From NCBI GenBank assembly GCA_017559385.1, contig JAFYSK010000063.1:1-64000 (forward strand): a stretch of 64,000 nucleotides of DNA, given 5' to 3'. The notes under the pieces were generated by a model. The model was not told the DNA's origin and made no database searches. It saw only the letters and a list, made by a program, of their open reading frames with translations. The position numbers and the translations under genes are program-made. Origin of the DNA: Paludibacteraceae bacterium (GTDB taxonomy: Bacteria; Bacteroidota; Bacteroidia; Bacteroidales; Paludibacteraceae). Shown here piece after piece: positions 26,201 to 32,859 of this stretch (position 1 is the stretch's first letter; every line of letters begins with the position of its first letter).

Positions 26201-27773
26201 CTTTGAGAAAGAGACAAATAATTGCAACCTCCAAACACTTGTTGCAGGAAAATACACTTTCACATGGAATTTTGAAAATAAGAAACTATCTGTAACATAC
26301 CCTGTTGAAACTGTAGTTCCTGCAGAGGCTAAACAAGGCATCTTCTCTGTTGGCCAATACGAAGTTGCTCAATTTGCTCCAGGTAACTTGCAATACAATC
26401 TAGGAGAAAGCAAATGGACATTTGCAACAAACCAATACGACTACATCGGTGGAGATAATATTAATCTTGGTGATCCTACATTTACTGGTACAATTGATAT
26501 GTTCGGTTGGAGCACTGACGAGACTTATTATGGTGTTAACCCTAACAACGTAAACGATCTTTACGATGGCACCTTCCAAGATTGGGGTACCAAAATGGGC
26601 GGAGGTTGGTCAACTCTCTCTGCTGATCAATGGAAATACCTCCTCAATACACGTACTAACGCTGAGAACCTCAAACAAATCGCTAGAGTGGGTGAGGTTG
26701 TAGGTATCATGCTCTTCCCTGATAATTGGAACGAAGCTCCAGTTGTGGAAGCTAAAAACGATAGCTATTTCGAAGTAAAAATCTACAACTACGATCTCGC
26801 TCAATGGGCTAACCTTGAGGCAGCTGGTGCTATCTTCTTGCCTGCAGCAGGTCGCCGTGCTGGTGGTTATGGCAACATGATTAACAAGGATCAAGTAGTA
26901 GAGACTAACCCAGCGAATCTCAATGGAGGTCACTACAAACACCAAGATAACACCAATATCTACTGCTACTACTGGACAAGAACTATCAACGAATCTACCA
27001 AAGACGTTTCTTATCTCCACAATATTCAAGCTCTTGGTGGTGATAAATATACCATCGGCACAGGTGCTGTTTGGGGCGAAAAAGGCCGCTACGGTCAAAG
27101 CGTTCGTTTGGCTAAGGTAACTAGCACACTCATTGAAATCGGTGACGGAGATAATAGCGCAGCACTTGCAATATCTGGTACTGTTAATGTAGAAGTAACT
27201 CGTCAATTCGAAACAGGTAAACTCTATACCATCTCATTGCCATTTACCTTGGAGAATGTATCTAGCGTATTTGGTAACCAAGCATACGAATATACCTCTC
27301 TTGGCAAAGATGGTGAGAATGTAGTTCTCTACTTCAGCAAAACCAACACTATGGAGTCTGGTAAACCTTACTTGATTGAGCCAGCTCATGATGTTCTTGG
27401 ATTTATTGTAGATGATGTTACTTTAAGCAACACTACTAACAATATTTCATTCGATGCTGGAACTAACACTGTAAGTATGGAGGCAGTTCTTTCTGCTGGT
27501 GATGATGCAGAGACAGATGGTAAATATTGGTTGGCATCAGATAGATACTTGTACGACAACGACACAAAACTTAAGAGTTTACGCGCAGTATTTACAATCA
27601 GTTCTGCTAGCAGCATTAAACCACGTGCTCGCGTTGCATTTAGCGAGAACGCTGCTACTGGTCTCGACAATATCACCAACGGTGAGAACACCACTATCAA
27701 GCTCATTGAGAACGGTCAACTCATCATTATCCGCAATGGCGAGAAGTTCAACGCACAAGGCGTGCGCTTCTAA
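23244..27773 (+). CDS. 1509-aa surface protein: InlB-type repeats, starch-binding-like modules and FISUMP domain
   Basis: A signal peptide (SIFLFFAAILCSVSA) is followed by a Listeria-Bacteroides (Flg_new/InlB B) repeat at about 238-316: VKFDANGGTGSM, GYTFEGW, LYAQW. A CBM26-like starch-binding module lies at about 475-560 (VYLINNSNWARVYAYGW). Two VYLAGxMTxW modules of about 100 residues (568 and 923) flank a divergent repeat, and a CBM20/48-like unit sits at about 835. A FISUMP-like region spans about 1030-1295 (FAPGNLQY, IFLPAAGRR, YYWTRT). The end, IENGQLIIIRNGEKFNAQGV, is a tail common in Bacteroidales surface proteins. Probably a polysaccharide-binding surface protein; no catalytic domain seen. 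Confidence 0.75.
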   Translation: MKKSIFLFFAAILCSVSAWSYNYGGTNVYYYFANTGSWSNVYLYIWNNDNTWNTNFTLNKIANTNVYYHKWSSAYNNNGGILFRASTANWDNKTNDIKADYTSHTSWVHNSTTGKTDLSNINRSAQVAVKLSTGGNYTQTANANCVAQVSGYTVEKGKSSATAKNASTSGSSATASISAAYGSTITYTATAGTGYTFEGFSTSNSTTLPATKYASGKTATASGYGSTNNSTYYAYFKANQYTVKFDANGGTGSMSDQSHTYSVSQALTPNAFTRAGYTFEGWNTNADGTGTSYTDKQSVSNLSSTDGATITLYAQWAEIPANNHNITYTAQATGWTYGATPASAEEGTTVTFVVNPTTGYTVSVTSDDVTLNKNENEYTFTMPTKDVAINVSAVENTHNVIVSYKCGGETIKPDATVEAVGEVTTISVTAPEIDGYAFDSWTLGSGIQSANTTANPISITTKASGYYTLTANYTKMVTVYLINNSNWARVYAYGWKNGEAQGTPAWPGAEITENKLAEKYEGYDVYSYKVKEGSYDNVIFNNNSGKQTETFAWTDGKYYYAVDPLGSNVYLAGEMTNWGTDKVEFKKTTAEATTASVTVNLTAKSYTFKLVRGEDWFGNYGTMQRGGDGVHEGGWSFDETAYEANCTIVADIVGDYTFTWDLTTKKLTVTYPALPKHQVTATVNPAETGEVTGTGEYEQGSKATLVATPAAGYTFKNWTVAGIEKSVEATYTFTVTEAVELVANFVPEVTHEVTVSYLCNSNPIPGHDATTLAVGVTTPSTFTAPAITNYKFDSWTVGTGVQAVDANANPIQITTKAEGEYTLTANYTKIELTYTVTVPEGTEKCYIAGDMNSWSFQEMTPTANANEFTITIDGATTAHKYKYTCGESWDYVEKKADGYDLADNRSYKANDVVAKWGDPLSTNVYLAGSMTAWNDHKIEFKKETKESKTASIVLVLTEKAYEIKIVDNGEWLGNNGIITESVDGWTFEKETNNCNLQTLVAGKYTFTWNFENKKLSVTYPVETVVPAEAKQGIFSVGQYEVAQFAPGNLQYNLGESKWTFATNQYDYIGGDNINLGDPTFTGTIDMFGWSTDETYYGVNPNNVNDLYDGTFQDWGTKMGGGWSTLSADQWKYLLNTRTNAENLKQIARVGEVVGIMLFPDNWNEAPVVEAKNDSYFEVKIYNYDLAQWANLEAAGAIFLPAAGRRAGGYGNMINKDQVVETNPANLNGGHYKHQDNTNIYCYYWTRTINESTKDVSYLHNIQALGGDKYTIGTGAVWGEKGRYGQSVRLAKVTSTLIEIGDGDNSAALAISGTVNVEVTRQFETGKLYTISLPFTLENVSSVFGNQAYEYTSLGKDGENVVLYFSKTNTMESGKPYLIEPAHDVLGFIVDDVTLSNTTNNISFDAGTNTVSMEAVLSAGDDAETDGKYWLASDRYLYDNDTKLKSLRAVFTISSASSIKPRARVAFSENAATGLDNITNGENTTIKLIENGQLIIIRNGEKFNAQGVRF

Positions 27774-27807
27774 GAAGCGAGTTGAAAGTGTTTTAGGAGT
27801 TTTAGTC

Positions 27808-27842
27808 GCAGCGTAGCTGCTGTTCTAAGGTGGGCTGCGCTC
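27808..27842. repeat. mini-hairpins between the 1509-aa gene and the peptide gene
   Basis: GCAGC-GTA-GCTGC at 27808-27820 and a wobble-paired GGGC-TGC-GCTC at 27832-27842. They are followed to 27890 by CACCCTTAAAACTTTTAAAAC linkers. Confidence 0.6.
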
Positions 27843-27903
27843 GACTAAATCACCCTTAAAACTTTTAAAACCCTTAAAACTTTTAAAACTCTTTTTGAAT
27901 ATT

Positions 27904-28035
27904 ATGAAAAAAGTATATATCGCGCCTCAAACAGAGGCAATCGAGCTCCTCGGAGCAAACACTATCATGTCTGGTAGTGGTTTCACTCCAATTCATGGTA
28001 CTGGAACAGGTACAGGTACAGGAGATATGATGTAA
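27904..28035 (+). CDS. 43-aa peptide with Gly/Thr-rich tail
   Basis: The product starts MKKVYIAPQTEAIELLGANT, continues IMSGSGF and ends in a GTGTGTGTGDMM tail. Short Bacteroidales peptides starting MKK.Y..P..E.. with a Ser/Gly-rich second half are common behind surface-protein genes and have no known function. Here it follows the 1509-residue protein with only phrase DNA between, and a perfect 15-bp hairpin follows 46 nt after its stop. There is no signal peptide. It could be a leader or peptide precursor, but no modification enzyme is adjacent. Confidence 0.6.
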   Translation: MKKVYIAPQTEAIELLGANTIMSGSGFTPIHGTGTGTGTGDMM

Positions 28036-28081
28036 TCTTCCTTATAATCACTAATCCTATAGGTATCTTGCCTATCACACT

Positions 28082-28120
28082 CAACACCACAACCGCTCAC
28101 TCAGGGCGGTTGTGGTGTTG
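28082..28120. terminator. perfect 15-bp hairpin, first of a twin pair
   Basis: CAACACCACAACCGC pairs fully with GCGGTTGTGGTGTTG around a TCACTCAGG loop. It lacks a real T-tract (TTAG follows). Its core reappears at 28918-28943 with a nearly identical loop. Probably a transcript-end hairpin for the peptide gene; other roles are possible. Confidence 0.6.
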
Positions 28121-28156
28121 TTAGTCCACTCTTTCAGAAAAAAATAAGCCCAATAG

Positions 28157-28187
28157 TTGCATATTTCACAAAAAAACATTACCTTTG
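28157..28187 (+). promoter_or_regulatory. promoter for the kinase-like gene
   Basis: TTG 28157-28159, 20 nt, TACCTTTG 28180-28187 followed by CAG. Confidence 0.75.
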
Positions 28188-28237
28188 CAGCGAAAATCTG
28201 TAGCATGCTACAAAAATATTAAATAAAACGATGTTTT

Positions 28238-28881
28238 ATGAGTGCAACCGATTACTTAAATAATGCACAAGAGTGGTTAGCTCAGCAATCTCAAAGAACG
28301 ATTGATTACCAATGGGAGATTCAGCATCACAACCAAATGCACAAAGCCTACGAAACCTCTTGGTAGGTCTTTCTCGATTTGAGCAATTTCCAGTAGCAAT
28401 TCAATGGGCAAAAGAAAACCATTGCGTTGTAGATATGTTTGGCGCTTTTGCAAAAGAGCGGCATTTGTTATTGTTCCAAAGTGGCAACGAAAGCGAGAAC
28501 TGGATTGATCCCACAACTAACTTGGTATATAAAATGAATAATCTAATGCATGTAGGTGGAGACATATTAAAACTATTGAATAGAGTTGAATTATACAATC
28601 AGTTATTTCCACACATTGCATTACAGTTCGTAGGATTTCATGTAATGAGTGAAAGCAATGCTTATCCTGTATTCACGCAACCATTTGTAGATAATGTACG
28701 TTTCGCCACCGCTGAAGAGATACTTGTTTATATGCAATCACGCGGATTCAAGCCACAAGACAAAGATGGTGTTTTCTCTGATGGAAATTACCTGTTGAGT
28801 GATGTTAAACCAAAAAATGTATTAGCATCTGATAATGGATTAGCCATCTTTGTAATTGATACTGATGTCACACTAGTATAA
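28238..28881 (+). pseudogene. polyvalent-protein-kinase-like gene, frameshifted near its start
   Basis: From 28238 one frame reads MSATDYLNNAQEWLAQQSQ and stops at 28364. A second frame, open from 28306, continues LVGLSRFEQFPVAIQWAKEN to 28881, with its first ATG at 28312. The main frame resembles kinase-fold domains of phage and conjugative 'polyvalent' proteins: GNESENW then LVYKMNN (ATP lysine), SDVKPKNVLA (catalytic-loop D..P.N) and FVIDTD (metal site). A promoter sits properly before 28238, so the upstream frame is probably the original N-terminus and a -1 shift separates the two. Translation from 28312 could still give 189 residues. The family call is by motif only. Confidence 0.5.
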
Positions 28882-28917
28882 CAAACATTCTACTACACAC
28901 CATTAGATATTCCATCT

Positions 28918-28943
28918 CACAACCGCTCCTCAGGGCGGTTGTG
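28918..28943. terminator. hairpin CACAACCGC / GCGGTTGTG, second of the twin pair
   Basis: A 9-bp stem with loop TCCTCAGG, the same core as the hairpin at 28082-28120. The pair brackets the kinase-like gene. 28944-29090 holds no gene. Confidence 0.6.
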
Positions 28944-29091
28944 GTGTGTTTATCCCTTTGAGAAAGGTTCAGAGTAATATCGGAGTGGTAACGGGATAGG
29001 AAATATGTTGGTATTACCCCTGCCTCTACATCATACACTTTATGCCTTACTATAATTATTTCAACAAAATTATGCTAGTAGAATAATTTTA

Positions 29092-29123
29092 TTTGCATAA
29101 TTCAAAATATTATTGTACCTTTG
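29092..29123 (+). promoter_or_regulatory. promoter for the AAA ATPase gene
   Basis: TTTG 29092-29095, 20 nt, TACCTTTG 29116-29123 followed by CAG. It lies inside a longer upstream open frame, which argues that translation begins at 29150. Confidence 0.75.
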
Positions 29124-29149
29124 CAGCGGATTTTTCATTAGAAACTACT

Positions 29150-30298
29150 ATGACGACTATCAAAAACCCATTTATCATCAAAGGTTTGATACCTGATGCT
29201 TATTTTTGCGATCGCGTTAAGGAAACAGAAATCTTAACCAATCACATTCATAACGGTCGCAATGTGGTACTCACTGCTCCTCGCCGAATTGGTAAGACAG
29301 GACTGATTGCCCATTGTTTTCAAAATGCTGAGTGGGAAAAAGATTACTACGTATTCTTTATTGACATTTTAGAAACTTCCTCACTCCGTGATTTAACCTT
29401 TGCACTTGGCAAACAAATCTTTGAGACACTCAAACCTCGTAGCAAACAGATGATGGATCTGTTTGTTCAGACGGTACGTTCCATTAGTGGAGAGTTTGGA
29501 TATGACCCATTATCTGGCATGCCAAAATTTAATCTAACACTAGGGGCGATACAAAATCCTGAATACACCCTATCCGAGATATTTGACTATATCAACAAGG
29601 CAGACAAACGCTGCTTGATTGCCATTGATGAGTTTCAACAAATAGTTCACTATCCAGAAAAAAATATCGAAGCTATCCTTCGAACACACATTCAGCATTG
29701 CTCGAATGCAGACTTTATTTTTGCGGGCTCGGAACGTCATATATTAGAGGAGATGTTTAATCTTCCATCACGACCATTTTATGCAAGTACAGTCAATATG
29801 AGTTTAGAAGCCATATCTGTAGATATCTATGCAGAGTTTGTTATTCGACTTTTCCGAGAGTTCAATAAGCAGATAGATACTGATAGTGTAGAGTACGTTT
29901 ATCGCCTATTTGATGGCAACACCTATTGCATGCAAAAAGTAATGAATGTGGCTTTTGCGATGACTCCTAATGCAGATGTTTGTAGCTACACGATTATAGA
30001 GCACGCAATAGAAGATATCCTATCGGATAATGAACGCAACTATCAAAATCGACTATCATTGCTCACTCCAAAGCCTAAAGAACTCTTGATTGCCATTGCT
30101 AAAGAAGGCAAAGCATCTAAAATAACTTCCGGGCAGTTTATTAAGAAACATCATTTATTATCAAGTAGTTCCGTACAATCAGCTATCAAGCAACTCCTAT
30201 CAGAGGACTGGATAACCTATTCATCAAACGAACAAGGACAAAAGCAGTACATGCTCTCCGACCCATTCTTTACGATTTGGCTACAACGTCACTTCTAA
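29150..30298 (+). CDS. AAA/archaeal-type ATPase with winged-helix tail
   Basis: 382 residues from the ATG at 29150; an upstream ATG at 29093 would place the promoter inside the gene. Walker A is APRRIGKTGL (about 44) and Walker B is CLIAIDEFQQI (about 160), followed by FAGSERHI (sensor-like). The tail holds a winged-helix region (ITSGQFIKKHH, SSVQSAIKQLL, YMLSDPFFTIWL). These PF01637-type ATPases are frequent in Bacteroidota; their partners are mostly unknown. Monocistronic. Confidence 0.85.
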   Translation: MTTIKNPFIIKGLIPDAYFCDRVKETEILTNHIHNGRNVVLTAPRRIGKTGLIAHCFQNAEWEKDYYVFFIDILETSSLRDLTFALGKQIFETLKPRSKQMMDLFVQTVRSISGEFGYDPLSGMPKFNLTLGAIQNPEYTLSEIFDYINKADKRCLIAIDEFQQIVHYPEKNIEAILRTHIQHCSNADFIFAGSERHILEEMFNLPSRPFYASTVNMSLEAISVDIYAEFVIRLFREFNKQIDTDSVEYVYRLFDGNTYCMQKVMNVAFAMTPNADVCSYTIIEHAIEDILSDNERNYQNRLSLLTPKPKELLIAIAKEGKASKITSGQFIKKHHLLSSSSVQSAIKQLLSEDWITYSSNEQGQKQYMLSDPFFTIWLQRHF

Positions 30299-30401
30299 AA
30301 GCCGTGTAACGTGTAAGTGTAAAGTGTAGGTGCCAAAGGCGCAGCGTAGGGTGTAAGGAGTAAAGGCGATGAACCCTTAAACCCTTAAAACTCCTAAAAC
30401 A

Positions 30402-30578
30402 GCACCACAGGTGCGACTAAAACCCCTAAAACTTTTAAAACAGCACCACAGGTGCGACTAAAACCCTTAAAACTTTTAAAACAGCACCATAGGTGTGACT
30501 AAAACCCTTAAAACTTTTAAAACAGCACCATAGGTGCGACTAAAACCCTTAAAACTTCTAAAGCAGCAGCTCTGCTGC
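30402..30578. repeat. mini-hairpin array with 41-bp period upstream of the helicase
   Basis: Five mini-hairpins: GCACC-ACA-GGTGC (30402 and 30443), GCACC-ATA-GGTGT (30484, a wobble pair), GCACC-ATA-GGTGC (30525) and GCAGC-TCT-GCTGC (30566). Start-to-start distance is exactly 41 bp throughout, with linkers GACTAAAACCC ... TTTTAAAACA. The last hairpin ends 9 nt before the helicase ATG. The 30299-30395 stretch before it holds AAGTGTAAAGTGTAGG phrases and no gene or promoter. Confidence 0.8.
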
Positions 30579-30587
30579 GACTAAAAT

Positions 30588-31952
30588 ATGTTTTTCGACG
30601 AACTACCCCTAGCAGATGAGGTGCTTGATGCCCTCTGGGACATGCACTTTGACGAGTGCACTCCCGTACAAGAACATACCATACCCGTCATCCTTGAGGG
30701 ACGCGACGTGATATCCTGTGCCCAAACAGGCACGGGCAAAACTGCCGCATTCATCCTTCCGCTACTGACCAACCTGCTCTACGACAACCACGATCCTAAC
30801 AAGCTCAATGCCATCATCATGGCACCTACGCGTGAGCTGGCTCAGCAGATTGACCAACAGATGGAGGGCTTTGGCTTCTATGTACCTTTCTCCTCCGTAG
30901 CCATCTACGGCGGCAACGACGGCGGAGCATGGGGCACTCAGTCCACTGGACTACAACGAGGAGCCGACATCGTTATCGCCACTCCAGGACGACTATTATC
31001 CCTGATGAATATCTACAACATCGATTTCTCGGGCGTCAAATACTTTATCCTAGACGAAGCCGACCGCATGCTGGACATGGGCTTCTACGACGACATCATG
31101 GCCGTAGTCAACCGACTACCCAAAGATCGACAAACTATCATGTTCTCTGCTACCATGCCAGCCAACATCCGCAAGATGGCCAAAGCCATCATGCATAACC
31201 CCGCCGAAGTGCAGATAGCCGTGTCACGACCACCCGAGAGCATCCGACAAATGGCAGTGGATATCTTCGAAACGCAGAAAACGGAGTTTCTGGTAGGGCT
31301 ATTAGGCGATAGAGCACCCCAAAAATCAGCAGATTTTTCGGGGACCCTGCAGGCGATAAGGCGAGAGGCGAAAGGAAATGAGGCGGGTGTCAGGACTCCT
31401 GACACTGGAGAAAAACTCAAGAAAATCATTGTCTTCGTGGGTAAGAAGCAGAAGGTGAAAGAACTCACGCGCACACTACGCGCCAACCATATAGACGCGC
31501 GCGCCATGCACTCCGACCTCGAGCAGAAAGAGCGCGACGAAGTGATGCTAGACTTCCGCAACAACAAGGTGGACGTCCTAGTAGCCACCGACATCGTCTC
31601 ACGAGGTATTGACGTGGACGATATACCACTGGTCATCAACTACGATGTACCACGCGATGCCGAAGACTATGTACACCGCATCGGCCGCACAGCTCGTGCG
31701 GAGAACAAAGGTGAAGCGATCACTCTGGTTAGCCCAGAGGATAAACACTTCTTCAATAAAATAGAGAGATTCTTACAGAAATCTATCGAGCGACTGCCTT
31801 TGCCTGCTTTGCTCGGAGCTGCTCCAGATAGTAGCGTATGTTCACTTGCTGCTGACGCCCCCAAGCGGTCTTCAAAGCACCGAAAAGGCGGGAAGCCTCA
31901 CTGGCATAATCGCAAGCCAAAGCGTAATCGCCCAACATCTCATAAGCAGTAG
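30588..31952 (+). CDS. rhlE: DEAD-box RNA helicase, RhlE type
   Basis: 454 residues. ATP-dependent RNA unwinding in ribosome assembly or decay. Motifs in order: Q-motif CTPVQEHTIPVIL, Walker A AQTGTGKT, PTRELAQQ, ATPGRL, LDEADRMLDMG, FSATMP, then domain 2 with IIVFVGKK, ATDIVSRGIDVDD and HRIGRTARA. A basic tail follows (KHRKGGKPHWHNRKPKRNR). Residues about 242-275 (DNA 31311-31412), between the two RecA domains, are an extra stretch carrying two palindromes. The last 170 nt overlap the opposite-strand gene ending at 31783. Confidence 0.9.
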   Translation: MFFDELPLADEVLDALWDMHFDECTPVQEHTIPVILEGRDVISCAQTGTGKTAAFILPLLTNLLYDNHDPNKLNAIIMAPTRELAQQIDQQMEGFGFYVPFSSVAIYGGNDGGAWGTQSTGLQRGADIVIATPGRLLSLMNIYNIDFSGVKYFILDEADRMLDMGFYDDIMAVVNRLPKDRQTIMFSATMPANIRKMAKAIMHNPAEVQIAVSRPPESIRQMAVDIFETQKTEFLVGLLGDRAPQKSADFSGTLQAIRREAKGNEAGVRTPDTGEKLKKIIVFVGKKQKVKELTRTLRANHIDARAMHSDLEQKERDEVMLDFRNNKVDVLVATDIVSRGIDVDDIPLVINYDVPRDAEDYVHRIGRTARAENKGEAITLVSPEDKHFFNKIERFLQKSIERLPLPALLGAAPDSSVCSLAADAPKRSSKHRKGGKPHWHNRKPKRNRPTSHKQ

Positions 31953-32847
31953 CGATATTGGCCGCAGCCACCGCTGCGGCTTTTTTATCCTCTTTAACTT
32001 TCAACTTTCGACTTTCAACATTCGACTCATTATTGGCAACCTGTTGCCAATGATAAATAGCCTCCTCCCAACGTTGATAACGGAAAGCCTCTAGACCATT
32101 TTGCACATGTGTATTATCGTCGCTATACAAGTATCGGCGAACGGGCTCCCATGATGGCAACAAACTAGCACCTATCCGATCACCCAGCACACTAGCTATA
32201 TACAACAAGGCCTCCTGGCGATCAGGCAGCATGCTCAGCGCCTGCGAGCGACTGTACTTGATATCGCTTTCCCATACCAGGGTATCGGCCTGCGTGAAAG
32301 TAGCGGTTCGGCGACTGGCATCTGCATAATACACACTCCAGTGCGACTGAGCAAAAGCCTGCAAATAGGCATACTGTCCACCCTCCTCTACCTCAAAACT
32401 CTCCAATACATCATATACCACCAGCTGATTGAGCACCAGCAGCGCATCCATTTGGTAGTTCTGCAGCAAACCACGCGCAGCACTAGTGCTGAGCAACTGA
32501 CGGCTATAATAATTGTTGGATTGATTCTGCGACACATCTAGCAGCTCCACTGCATCCATCTCTGTGCTGGTCTCTAGCGTCTGAGTCAGACTAAACATCG
32601 TATATAGCAACGCACGCTCCAAATCCACCTCTATACCGCCCTGCGTACTGCCATCCACCACTGTAGAATGGCCAAAGGCATCCGGCTGAACCACCGCATT
32701 ATTCACCACCATCACACGATGTACATCGCGCAAAGCATCACGCTGGGCATCGCGGTACTCATCAATGGTGAAATACCACTGTTGAGCTGCCATGGGTATC
32801 GCCATGAGCAATAGACCAACTATTATATGCAGTTTTAGGGCTTTCAA
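31783..32847 (-). CDS. secreted DUF6340-like protein
   Basis: 354 residues with a signal peptide (LHIIVGLLLMAIPMAA then QQW). HRVMVVNNAVV near residue 40 and the following layout resemble the DUF6340 lipoprotein family, but no lipobox Cys is present. The C-terminal third is helical and TPR-like (ANIATAYEMLGDYALACDYA). Residues about 274-284 (DNA 31996-32026) come from CTTTCAACTTTCGACTTTC-type repeat DNA. The 3' end overlaps the helicase by 170 nt in antisense. It lies 12 nt after the antiporter gene, so the two are cotranscribed. Confidence 0.65.
   Translation of the reverse strand: MKALKLHIIVGLLLMAIPMAAQQWYFTIDEYRDAQRDALRDVHRVMVVNNAVVQPDAFGHSTVVDGSTQGGIEVDLERALLYTMFSLTQTLETSTEMDAVELLDVSQNQSNNYYSRQLLSTSAARGLLQNYQMDALLVLNQLVVYDVLESFEVEEGGQYAYLQAFAQSHWSVYYADASRRTATFTQADTLVWESDIKYSRSQALSMLPDRQEALLYIASVLGDRIGASLLPSWEPVRRYLYSDDNTHVQNGLEAFRYQRWEEAIYHWQQVANNESNVESRKLKVKEDKKAAAVAAANIATAYEMLGDYALACDYASEASRLFGALKTAWGRQQQVNIRYYLEQLRAKQAKAVAR
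31961..31986 (+). terminator. helicase terminator embedded in the opposing CDS
   Basis: GCCGCAGC / GCTGCGGC, an 8-bp perfect stem with a CACC loop, followed by six Ts, 8 nt after the helicase stop. On the other strand the same bases code for an Ala-rich AAAVAAA stretch of the DUF6340-like protein. Confidence 0.85.
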
Positions 32848-32859
32848 TCTTGTAGAGTA

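Noticed and set aside
29093-29149. Upstream ATG of the AAA ATPase gene
   Set aside because: The -7 box TACCTTTG at 29116-29123 lies within it, so it would not be in the transcript.
30402-30578. CRISPR-like appearance of the 41-bp-period array
   Set aside because: Both the 13-bp hairpin and the linker are repeated, so there are no unique spacers. The variable part is only 3 nt and no cas gene is present.
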